DNA from: JBMSHD01 sp049416425
GTDB taxonomy: Bacteria; Pseudomonadota; Gammaproteobacteria; Francisellales; Francisellaceae
NCBI GenBank assembly: GCA_049416425.1
Contig: JBMSHD010000134.1
Location: 1-5,165 of the forward strand
DNA: 5,165 nt
Reading direction: 5' to 3'
Part shown: positions 1 to 5,165 of the stretch, piece by piece
How positions within the stretch are numbered: position 1 is the stretch's first letter
Layout: every line of letters starts with the position of its first letter
Program-made: the position numbers and the translations under genes
Notes under the pieces: model-generated
Told to the model about the DNA's origin: nothing
What the model saw: the letters and a program-made list of their open reading frames with translations, nothing else
Databases searched by the model: none

Positions 1-12
1 AAGCCCTTATGG

Positions 13-804
13 TTGCTGACTTCTAAGATTTCAACTTACCAACTTGGGTATATCAAATTAACCGATTTTCTAAACGTCCAGGAAAAACAACAATTGATGC
101 GCTGGTGTGATCAGCTTGAGGCCTTGCCTGAAACGTCCGGAAAATGGATGAAATATTTTGAAACCAACATCCATGGCGATCGCAGCCTGTGTCGTATTGA
201 GTGTTTTCTTGATTATCATGCCGGCTTATCTCAGCTGGTTCGAGGTGAAAAGACTATCAATCTGCTATCAAATCTTATGGGTGAGAAAGCCACCTTGTTT
301 AAAGAAAAGATCAACTTTAAACTGCCTGGGGGCAATGGCTTTCGCCCTCATCAGGATGCCCCGGCCTTTATCAGCTTCAATCAACGCTATCACATCACCA
401 TGATGCTCGTGATCGATGATGCCACACTTCAAAATGGCTGCCTTCAACTCGTCGAAGGCGGTCACTATAAAAACATCACTCTCGATCGCGAAGCCGATGG
501 CTCGATTCGCACCGATATCGCTAAATCACTGCCATGGAAAGCCATCGAATGCAAAACGGGTGATCTTATTTTATTTGACTCCTATATTCCGCATTATTCT
601 GAGGCAAATCTGAGTGATAAACCACGGCGCGCCGCCTTTGTCACCTACAATCGTTTGAGTGATGGCGGCTCGAAGCGTGACGCCTATTTCGCCGATAAAC
701 GCGAAAAATTTCCACCGGATTGTGAGAAAGATCCGAATAAAGATTACAGTGCCGGCGCCGTTATTTACAACCTGGCGAATCCCTTGCCGGCGAAAAATTT
801 ATAG
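13..804 (+). CDS. Phytanoyl-CoA dioxygenase (PhyH) family Fe(II)/2-oxoglutarate oxygenase, 5' end uncertain
   Basis: This is a non-haem iron oxygenase of about 263 residues. Such enzymes hydroxylate a small substrate while decarboxylating 2-oxoglutarate to succinate, in the cytoplasm. The sequence shows the double-stranded beta-helix metal triad: HQD at residues 113-115 (His113, Asp115) and His194 in the IPHYS segment. The RR pair at 205-206, in KPRRAAF, would supply the arginine that binds 2-oxoglutarate. The stretch before the HxD motif (FKEKINFKLPGG, 96-107) resembles PhyH-type enzymes such as the 2-aminoethylphosphonate hydroxylase PhnY, but the substrate cannot be read from sequence, and no phosphonate or lipid genes are nearby. 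Length is normal for the family. The start is unsettled: TTG at 13 gives a plausible N-terminus, but only 12 bases precede it, no Shine-Dalgarno is visible, and the frame stays open to base 1. The ATG at 9 is out of frame and stops after five codons. The gene is separated from nadK by 137 bases, so it is probably its own unit. Confidence 0.88.
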   Translation: MLTSKISTYQLGYIKLTDFLNVQEKQQLMRWCDQLEALPETSGKWMKYFETNIHGDRSLCRIECFLDYHAGLSQLVRGEKTINLLSNLMGEKATLFKEKINFKLPGGNGFRPHQDAPAFISFNQRYHITMMLVIDDATLQNGCLQLVEGGHYKNITLDREADGSIRTDIAKSLPWKAIECKTGDLILFDSYIPHYSEANLSDKPRRAAFVTYNRLSDGGSKRDAYFADKREKFPPDCEKDPNKDYSAGAVIYNLANPLPAKNL

Positions 805-882
805 TAGGACGATTGATGCACCGACAAAGCAAAGTGACATCGTGCTCAAAGCCGCTGAAAATCAGACAAAACAAAATTTTAC

Positions 883-911
883 TTTATTGATCCTCAACAA
901 TCACATAAAAT
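883..911 (+). promoter_or_regulatory. Candidate sigma-70 promoter for nadK
   Basis: The best -10 match in the 805-941 gap is TAAAAT at 906-911 (five of six consensus bases). The paired -35, TTTATT at 883-888 with 17-base spacing, is poor (three of six). TTGATC at 887-892 is a better -35 but lies only 13 bases from the -10. The surrounding stretch from about 868 to 911 is AT-rich. The rest of the gap shows no convincing terminator: the only hairpin is CTGA/TCAG around 855-865, with a four-pair stem and no T-run. The call is positional and weak. Confidence 0.3.
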
Positions 912-930
912 CGTACTCACATGAATCAGT

Positions 931-938
931 AAAGGAAG
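931..938 (+). promoter_or_regulatory. Ribosome binding site of nadK
   Basis: AAAGGAAG lies just upstream of the ATG at 942, with the AGGA core ending five bases before the start codon. This is the clearest Shine-Dalgarno in the window and fixes the nadK start. Confidence 0.8.
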
Positions 939-941
939 CAC

Positions 942-1826
942 ATGGCGATCGCCTTTAGACATATTGCCATCATTGGCACCCATAGAAATCCCTGTGTTAA
1001 AGAGACAGTGGTGCATCTGCATCAGTATCTGCAAAATCACGCCGCACTCTATATCGAATTAGAGACCGCTGACTCTCTCGATTTCAACCCTAAAAATATC
1101 TACACGCTCGATGAGATCGCCAAAAATTGCGATCTTGCCATTATCGTCGGTGGCGATGGCAATTTTTTAAACGCCTCACGCATATTGAGCTGTAGCGACA
1201 GTATTCCCGTTGTTGGTATCAATCGCGGCAGCCTCGGCTTTCTCACCGATATCATGCCTGATGAGATAGAAACTCGCCTCATGCCAATCCTGCAAGGGCA
1301 ATACATCAAAGAACGGCGTTTCATGTTCAAGACGTACGCTTATAGAGGAGCCCAATTGCTAGGAGAGGCCTCGGCTTTCAATGAAATCGTGCTGGCATCT
1401 GGCAGCCACAGCCGACTGTTTGAAATGCGCATCTCAATCGATGGCAGCTATGCATTTGATCAGCGTGCCGATGGCATTATCGTCTCGACACCAACTGGAT
1501 CGACGGCTCATGCCTTATCCGCAGGAGGTCCCATTATGCATCCAAGCCTCAATGCCACGGTTATCGTGCCGATGTTTTCACATTCGCTAAACAGCCGCCC
1601 GCTTATTATCAACGGCGACAGTTCTGTTGAAATCTTAATCGGACACTATAACGAACCAAGCCCTATTCTTAGTTTTGATGGTCACAGTGAACTCTCTCTC
1701 AAAGCTGAAGATCGTATTCTTATCAACAAAGATCGCCATCATGTCAGCATACTGCATCCACTGGATTATGACTATTATCACAACCTCAGAGCAAAACTGC
1801 ACTGGGGCAAGATGCTGTTTCCCTGA
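942..1826 (+). CDS. nadK: NAD kinase (ATP:NAD 2'-phosphotransferase)
   Basis: NAD kinase phosphorylates NAD+ at the 2' hydroxyl of the adenosine ribose to make NADP+, the only route to NADP in bacteria; it is a cytoplasmic oligomer. The 294-residue product matches the E. coli enzyme (292) end to end. Visible signatures are GGDGN at 70-74 with the catalytic Asp72, GINRGSLGFLTD at 92-103, the NE pair at 147-148, the conserved TPTGSTA at 183-189, SAGGPI at 193-198, the VPMFSHSLNSRP block at 209-220, and HPLDYDYY near the C-terminus (272-279). His190 follows TPTGSTA where tyrosine is usual. The start is supported by a strong AAAGGAAG site and by alignment of the N-terminal strand with E. coli. 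hslR follows after 34 bases in the same direction, suggesting cotranscription. Confidence 0.97.
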   Translation: MAIAFRHIAIIGTHRNPCVKETVVHLHQYLQNHAALYIELETADSLDFNPKNIYTLDEIAKNCDLAIIVGGDGNFLNASRILSCSDSIPVVGINRGSLGFLTDIMPDEIETRLMPILQGQYIKERRFMFKTYAYRGAQLLGEASAFNEIVLASGSHSRLFEMRISIDGSYAFDQRADGIIVSTPTGSTAHALSAGGPIMHPSLNATVIVPMFSHSLNSRPLIINGDSSVEILIGHYNEPSPILSFDGHSELSLKAEDRILINKDRHHVSILHPLDYDYYHNLRAKLHWGKMLFP

Positions 1827-1860
1827 TATTTTGTAAAACCGGCAACCATAGTGAGTGATT

Positions 1861-2244
1861 ATGGACAATGATATTCGTTTGGATAAATGGCTTTGGGCCG
1901 CTCGTTTTTTCAAAACGCGAGCCATCGCCAAAGAGGCCATCGAAGGTGGAAAAGTCCACTACAACGGCAGCAGAAGCAAAGTCAGCAAAAAAGTTGAGAT
2001 TGGCGCTAAACTTTCGATTCGACAAGGGTTGGATGTCAAAGAGATCACCGTCATAGCCTTAGCGGATAAACGAGGCGCCGCCAGTGTCGCGCAAATGCTT
2101 TATGAAGAAAGTAGCGAAAGCATCAAACGGCGCGAGCTTGAATCCGCCGCTCGCAAATTAAACCCATCCGGGTCATGGACGTCGGACAAGCCCAACAAAA
2201 AGCAGCGCCGGCAGATTATCGCCTTTAAAAGCAAATCGTCATAA
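1861..2244 (+). CDS. hslR: Heat shock protein 15 (Hsp15), S4-domain ribosome-recycling factor
   Basis: Hsp15 binds free 50S ribosomal subunits carrying a stalled nascent chain on peptidyl-tRNA and helps rescue them; in E. coli it is strongly heat-induced. The 127-residue protein has an N-terminal S4 RNA-binding fold (about residues 5-65) opening with RLDKWLWAARFFKTR (6-20), then IEGGKVHYNG (27-36), nearly identical to E. coli HslR. LYEESSESIKRRE (80-92) and the Lys/Arg-rich C-terminal tail (about 109-125) also match. ATG at 1861 is preferred because GAG at 1853-1855 lies five bases upstream; GTG at 1855 would add only two residues, and the codon before it is a stop. The gene lies 34 bases after nadK, so it probably shares that transcript. 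I saw no sigma-32 promoter, but one inside the nadK end cannot be excluded. Confidence 0.96.
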   Translation: MDNDIRLDKWLWAARFFKTRAIAKEAIEGGKVHYNGSRSKVSKKVEIGAKLSIRQGLDVKEITVIALADKRGAASVAQMLYEESSESIKRRELESAARKLNPSGSWTSDKPNKKQRRQIIAFKSKSS

Positions 2245-2250
2245 ACTCTT

Positions 2251-2279
2251 TTGCAGGCCAGAAGAAAATGCGCTAGCAT
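2251..2279 (+). promoter_or_regulatory. Candidate promoter for the dsbG-orf133-anmK operon
   Basis: In the 73-base gap after hslR, TTGCAG (2251-2256) and TAGCAT (2274-2279) are separated by 17 bases, with AT-rich DNA (ATAACTATATATTTG) just downstream. The -35 matches three of six and the -10 four of six consensus bases. An alternative -10, TATATT at 2285-2290, lacks a good -35. No hairpin with a T-run ends hslR here, so read-through from nadK-hslR is also possible. The position suits an internal promoter for the envelope genes. Confidence 0.4.
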
Positions 2280-2317
2280 AACTATATATTTGAAAAATTT
2301 TATAACCACCATCCCTT

Positions 2318-3193
2318 ATGAAAAAACGTCTGTTTGCACTTATCATCATCATTGCATTGGTCATTATCGCCGCCCTTTATTTCTTCAGTATTGAAACCAG
2401 CAAAAGGCATAATAAGCTCATTGCCAGAGAACTTATTGACAATGCCTTCCCGCAGTATACTATCGTCAAGCAGTTTGACACCGGTCTCAATCTTGAAGGT
2501 TTTATTCTCGCCGATAAGAAACAGCCCGATAAAATTACCGTGACTTACACCACCGAAGATGGACAGTTTATCGTCAATGGCAACCTCATTCGCTTTGACC
2601 CTAAAACAAAATACATGACCGACATGAATGCGATCTATGTTGATAAATTCAACAAAAATGAACAGGCTGAGAAGCTGCTTCAGGCCTTGCAAAAAACACA
2701 TTATATCGAGCAGGGTAAAGCAGATGCTCCACATCAGATCTATGTTGTAATCGATCCGAATTGCAAATTCTGTCACGCGCTTTTTGAGGCCACACAATCA
2801 GCCATTAACAAAGGACAGCTTGCCGTTAGATGGGTGATCGTCGGTATTGTAAAACCATCGAGTCCACAAAAAGCCATGGCGATTTTGGCAGCCAAAGATC
2901 CGCTTTCCGCTTTGAAAGAGAATGAAGAAAAGTTTGATTATGCCAAAGAAGAAGGTGGAATTGCGCCGATAAGCGCCCCCGATAAAGCAGTCATCGAGTT
3001 TTTTAATCAGAATATCTCGGCGCTAAAGGGTCTTGTTAATGTCGTGCCAACCATTGTCTACAAAAACCCACAAGGCTTTGCTCGAATAAGCGGTGGAGCA
3101 AAACTGCCACTGAAGGCCTCTAAAGAAGCTCAGAAAGCCAATGAACAGAAAATCGATGATTTTCTGATCTTAACGGGTAAAACCTGGAACTGA
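2318..3193 (+). CDS. dsbG: DsbG-like periplasmic thiol:disulfide interchange protein, probably membrane-anchored
   Basis: DsbG-type proteins are V-shaped periplasmic dimers. They act as chaperone/isomerases and keep single cysteines of periplasmic proteins reduced, recharged by DsbD. The 291-residue product has a hydrophobic N-terminal segment (about 5-24), a dimerisation region (about 30-100), a linker helix (about 113-130) and a thioredoxin domain from about 138. The active site is CKFC (149-152) within DPNCKFCH. VGIVKPSSP (175-183) and AILAAKDP (188-195) match the block that separates E. coli DsbG from DsbC. The cis-proline is Pro244 in NVVPT. Two things are odd: the active site is CKFC rather than CPYC, and valine, not threonine, precedes the cis-proline. 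No AxA cleavage site follows the hydrophobic stretch, so it may remain as a membrane anchor. No clear Shine-Dalgarno precedes ATG 2318. The next gene starts two bases after the stop. Confidence 0.9.
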   Translation: MKKRLFALIIIIALVIIAALYFFSIETSKRHNKLIARELIDNAFPQYTIVKQFDTGLNLEGFILADKKQPDKITVTYTTEDGQFIVNGNLIRFDPKTKYMTDMNAIYVDKFNKNEQAEKLLQALQKTHYIEQGKADAPHQIYVVIDPNCKFCHALFEATQSAINKGQLAVRWVIVGIVKPSSPQKAMAILAAKDPLSALKENEEKFDYAKEEGGIAPISAPDKAVIEFFNQNISALKGLVNVVPTIVYKNPQGFARISGGAKLPLKASKEAQKANEQKIDDFLILTGKTWN

Positions 3194-3195
3194 TC

Positions 3196-3597
3196 ATGCT
3201 CATCTTCCTGATTTATGCCATCGTGCTCGCTTTTTTCTGGATAAAGACCCTGATCTCGGTGCCGCCGTTTGACGAGGATGATAAGATTGCCGCCTTTCTG
3301 GCACTCAAGTATCGTAAAATCATGCGCTACAAACAATTTGCGCTTCTGTATATTTGTGAGCTGGTTTATCTGGTTGTCATATCCATGGTATCGGCAAACT
3401 ATATGCCAAAAGCCAAAGTGATCACCAAAGGCACGCTTGATGCCTTTCTATCCTCCATCAACACCCTTTTTCATTTTCCATGGTGGCTGCAACTGTTGTT
3501 CTATTTGGCCTTAATCGGCTTTATCATCATGTTATTTCTACCCATCATATTTGCCTTTTCGCATCGTCGAGCCGCCAAAGAGATGGGACTCTCTTAA
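3196..3597 (+). CDS. Unrecognised small inner-membrane protein with three predicted helices
   Basis: I do not recognise this 133-residue protein. It shows three hydrophobic segments: about 2-22, 48-67 and 98-121. The loop between the first two is acidic at 26-29 (DEDD) and then strongly basic (KYRKIMRYK, 38-46), and the C-terminus is basic (HRRAAKE). By the positive-inside rule this places the N-terminus outside, the 23-47 loop and C-tail in the cytoplasm, and loop 68-97, which includes PWW at 95-97, in the periplasm. There is one cysteine (Cys54), inside helix 2, so it is not a dithiol enzyme. It is a real gene by context: it begins two bases after dsbG, has TGGAA at 3185-3189 six bases before its ATG, and its stop directly abuts the anmK start. 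A role linked to the envelope functions of its neighbours is only a guess. Confidence 0.85.
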   Translation: MLIFLIYAIVLAFFWIKTLISVPPFDEDDKIAAFLALKYRKIMRYKQFALLYICELVYLVVISMVSANYMPKAKVITKGTLDAFLSSINTLFHFPWWLQLLFYLALIGFIIMLFLPIIFAFSHRRAAKEMGLS

Positions 3598-4701
3598 ATG
3601 AAAAACGCCCGCTATATCGGTATTATGTCCGGCACCAGTATGGATGCCATCGACTGTGTTATCTGCGAGTTTGACGATGATGGCTGCCACATCATTGCCG
3701 CTCATTCTTTTACTTACCCCAAAGCGATTAAACAACAAATTCGTGCCATCTTCGCCGATAATAACCGACTGAGCCTATCTCAATTCGGTCAACTCGATCA
3801 GGAGCTGGCGGCAAGATATGGAGATTGTGTCAATACCCTGCTTGAACAACAAAACATCAAAGCAGAAGATATCGCCGCCATCGGCTGCCATGGACAGACG
3901 ATCTATCACGCCCCAAACGAAACCCGGCCTTTCTCCATTCAGCTTGGAAACGGGCACAGGCTGGCGGCGATGACTGGCATCGCTACCATTACCGACTTTC
4001 GCATGTCTGACATGTGCCACGGTGGCCAGGGAGCGCCACTGGTGCCGGCTTTTCATCAGGCTTTCTTTGCCGATAGACATAAACGGCGCATCATCTGCAA
4101 CATCGGAGGCATAGCCAATATCAGCATTCTAGATCCAAATGGCAGCTACAGCGGCTTTGATACCGGTCCTGGGAACACCCTTGTCGATCAGTGGATCAAT
4201 CTGCATCAGCAAAAGCCATTTGATGAAAACGGTCGATGGGCCGAAGGCGGAAAAATAATAAAACCACTGCTATCCGACATGCTCGATGACCCGTATTTTA
4301 AACGTCTACCTCCTAAAAGCACGGGGCTTGACTACTTTAATCAAAGCTGGCTTCGAGTATTTTTAACGCAAAATCATGATCTCCAGGATGTACAAGCCAC
4401 ACTCCTTGAGCTGACCGCCATAAGTATTGCCAGCGCCATCAATGCCGCCTCGACAAGCCGTGATGAGATCTATCTCTGCGGAGGGGGTACAAACAATAAC
4501 CGTCTTATCGAAAGGCTTTCACATCATCTTGAATGTCAAAACATCAACCCCAGCACCCAACTGGGCATAGATACACAATGGGTTGAAGCCTCCTGTTTCG
4601 CCTGGCTTGCTAAAAATCACATCTCTGCCAAACCGACGGCTTTCATGAAGGTGACCGGTGCGAACAAAAACACCATTGCCGGTGTGCTGTATCGACCATA
4701 A
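3598..4701 (+). CDS. anmK: Anhydro-N-acetylmuramic acid kinase
   Basis: AnmK hydrolyses the 1,6-anhydro ring of anhydro-MurNAc and phosphorylates it with ATP to MurNAc-6-phosphate, in the cytoplasm, during recycling of cell-wall fragments; MurQ normally takes the next step. At 367 residues it matches E. coli AnmK (369). Signatures of the sugar-kinase/actin-like fold are GIMSGTSMDAID (8-19), GCHGQTIYH (96-104), GGQGAPLVPAFH (142-153), NIGGIAN (168-174), FDTGPGN (187-193) with Asp188 as the likely catalytic base, STGLDYFN (241-248) and CGGGTNN (294-300). The ATG abuts the upstream stop codon TAA at 3595-3597, and GGGA at 3585-3588 lies nine bases before it, inside the upstream gene, so translation is probably coupled. 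The C-terminus (TGANKNTIAGVLYRP) is complete despite the insertion sequence behind it. No murQ or nagZ is in the window. Confidence 0.97.
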   Translation: MKNARYIGIMSGTSMDAIDCVICEFDDDGCHIIAAHSFTYPKAIKQQIRAIFADNNRLSLSQFGQLDQELAARYGDCVNTLLEQQNIKAEDIAAIGCHGQTIYHAPNETRPFSIQLGNGHRLAAMTGIATITDFRMSDMCHGGQGAPLVPAFHQAFFADRHKRRIICNIGGIANISILDPNGSYSGFDTGPGNTLVDQWINLHQQKPFDENGRWAEGGKIIKPLLSDMLDDPYFKRLPPKSTGLDYFNQSWLRVFLTQNHDLQDVQATLLELTAISIASAINAASTSRDEIYLCGGGTNNNRLIERLSHHLECQNINPSTQLGIDTQWVEASCFAWLAKNHISAKPTAFMKVTGANKNTIAGVLYRP

Positions 4702-4702
4702 T

Positions 4703-4735
4703 TGATCACTATTCTACCCCAAACAGTCAACGCAG
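4703..4735 (-). repeat. Candidate terminal inverted repeat of the IS3-family element
   Basis: This stretch starts TGATCACTATTCTACCCC and continues AAACAGTCAACGCAG. A TG start and a C-rich block followed by A-rich sequence and GTCAA are common in IS3-family termini. It lies about 30-60 bases beyond the transposase stop, the normal distance. The partner repeat is outside the window, so it cannot be confirmed here. Confidence 0.3.
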
Positions 4736-4765
4736 TTTTTTGAAAAATAGTATTCCTATACACCT

Positions 4766-5165
4766 TCATGCTACCTTTAATGCTTGTTGTGCTTTATTCT
4801 TTCTTTCTGTTGCTCCTTCATCATATACATTCATCGGCTTTTTATAATTCAGAGTCTCATGGAATCGACGATGATTATAAAACTCAATATAATCAGCCAC
4901 ATCCGTTCTTAATTCTGGCAAAGACTGATATTCATTGAGATAGATCCTCTCACATTTTGCACTCCGCCAAAATCGCTCAATACAAATATTATCCGTGGCT
5001 CTGCCCTTGCCGTCCATCGAAATGGTAATGCCTCTGTCAGACAGTGTTTTTGTATGGATATGCAATGTGTACTGGCTTCCCTGGTCAGTATTAAATATCT
5101 CGGGATGACCAAAGCGATCCAGCGCTTCATTCAAAACACCCATAACAAGGCTGCTATCCATCGTG
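4766..5165 (-). CDS. IS3-family transposase OrfB, C-terminal part (DDE integrase core), truncated by window edge
   Basis: This is the C-terminal half of a DDE recombinase that cuts and joins the ends of its insertion sequence. From the methionine at 5161 it reads 131 residues, but the frame stays open to the window edge (a Thr codon at 5164-5162), and IS3 OrfB proteins are usually about 270-290 residues, so the start and first catalytic Asp lie outside. Visible motifs, numbered from that Met, are FNTDQGSQYT (23-32) with the second catalytic Asp26 (codon 5086-5084), ISMDGKGRATDN (47-58), IERFWRS (61-67) with the catalytic Glu62 (codon 4978-4976), and YIEFYNHRRFHETLNY (91-106), the typical IS3 C-terminal signature. 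No internal stop or frameshift is present in this part, so the element may be active. I cannot assign a subgroup or the upstream OrfA. Confidence 0.95.
   Translation of the reverse strand, partial: TMDSSLVMGVLNEALDRFGHPEIFNTDQGSQYTLHIHTKTLSDRGITISMDGKGRATDNICIERFWRSAKCERIYLNEYQSLPELRTDVADYIEFYNHRRFHETLNYKKPMNVYDEGATERKNKAQQALKVA

Larger units (their letters stand above)
4703..5165 (-). mobile_element. 3' part of an IS3-family insertion sequence, running off the window
   Basis: The minus-strand transposase 3' end identifies an IS3-family element; its 5' half and other terminus lie beyond base 5165. The inner limit is an estimate. IS3-family ends begin with TG on the outside, and a TGATCACT... 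stretch at 4703 with a CTACCCCAAACAGTCAACG segment (4714-4732) has the look of such a terminal repeat. An alternative edge is TGAAAAATAG at 4741. By hand count GC is about 39% over 4801-5100, against about 54% in sampled anmK sequence, consistent with recent acquisition. The element converges on anmK without truncating it. Confidence 0.6.

Noticed and set aside
876..911. Inverted repeat ATTTTA (876-881) and TAAAAT (906-911) upstream of nadK as an operator or hairpin
   Set aside because: Six AT-only pairs with a 24-base gap are expected by chance in such AT-rich DNA, and the second arm is simply the candidate -10 element.
659..958. Plus-strand open frame of 99 codons spanning the end of the dioxygenase and the gap before nadK
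   Set aside because: It overlaps the conserved end of the dioxygenase in another frame and the nadK ribosome binding site and start; its translation shows no family resemblance.
1635..2025. Minus-strand frames of 101 and 79 codons opposite the nadK end and hslR start
   Set aside because: Both are antisense shadows of well-supported genes, without ribosome binding sites or recognisable protein features.
2300..2797. Minus-strand open frame of 165 codons opposite dsbG
   Set aside because: It lies wholly within the confidently identified dsbG gene on the other strand, has no recognisable motif, and its composition follows from being the complement of a real coding sequence.
3775..4080. Minus-strand open frame of 101 codons opposite anmK
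   Set aside because: It is antisense to the most conserved part of anmK and has no recognisable domain.
4721..4741. Possible rho-independent terminator after anmK (AAAC...GTTT followed by a T-run)
   Set aside because: The stem is only four base pairs around a ten-base loop, too weak for a terminator, and the sequence is better explained as part of the insertion-sequence end.
1..5165. Search for tRNA, rRNA, CRISPR, riboswitch, toxin-antitoxin or anti-phage modules
   Set aside because: Almost all of the window is filled by seven recognisable or well-supported coding regions; the gaps are short and show none of the repeats, clover-leaf arms or paired small genes expected of such systems.

Overview
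The window looks like ordinary chromosome of a gammaproteobacterium with mid-range GC (roughly mid-40s to 50% in the core genes, judged by eye). NadK, the heat-shock protein Hsp15, a DsbG-type disulfide protein and AnmK all read most like their Enterobacteria/gammaproteobacterial versions. I cannot name a genus. No RNA gene, CRISPR array or origin is visible, and I did not find a previously undescribed multi-gene system.

Layout: (1) 1-804, a Fe(II)/2-oxoglutarate dioxygenase of the phytanoyl-CoA dioxygenase (PhyH) family, possibly continuing upstream of the window. (2) 805-941, a 137-base non-coding gap that probably carries the promoter and ribosome binding site of nadK. (3) 942-2244, nadK (NAD kinase) followed 34 bases later by hslR (Hsp15). 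(4) 2245-2317, a short AT-rich gap with a candidate promoter. (5) 2318-4701, three tightly packed genes: a DsbG-like periplasmic disulfide protein, an unrecognised three-helix membrane protein, and anmK (anhydro-N-acetylmuramic acid kinase). Gaps within this group are 2 and 0 bases, so it is almost certainly one transcript. (6) 4702-5165, the 3' end of an IS3-family insertion sequence on the minus strand, converging on anmK and running off the window.

All five complete core genes and the dioxygenase face the same way. The dsbG-orf133-anmK group has a cell-envelope theme: disulfide repair in the periplasm, an inner-membrane protein of unknown role, and recycling of cell-wall sugar. nadK and hslR are cytoplasmic housekeeping and stress functions. 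The dioxygenase has no visible metabolic partner. The insertion sequence sits immediately behind anmK but leaves it intact; it is clearly lower in GC (about 39% by hand count over 4801-5100) than anmK (about 54% over three sampled 60-base lines).

The points most worth checking are the atypical active site of the DsbG-like protein (CKFC, and Val instead of Thr before the cis-proline), the unknown membrane protein locked between dsbG and anmK, and the exact end of the insertion sequence, which may lie within a few bases of the anmK stop codon.
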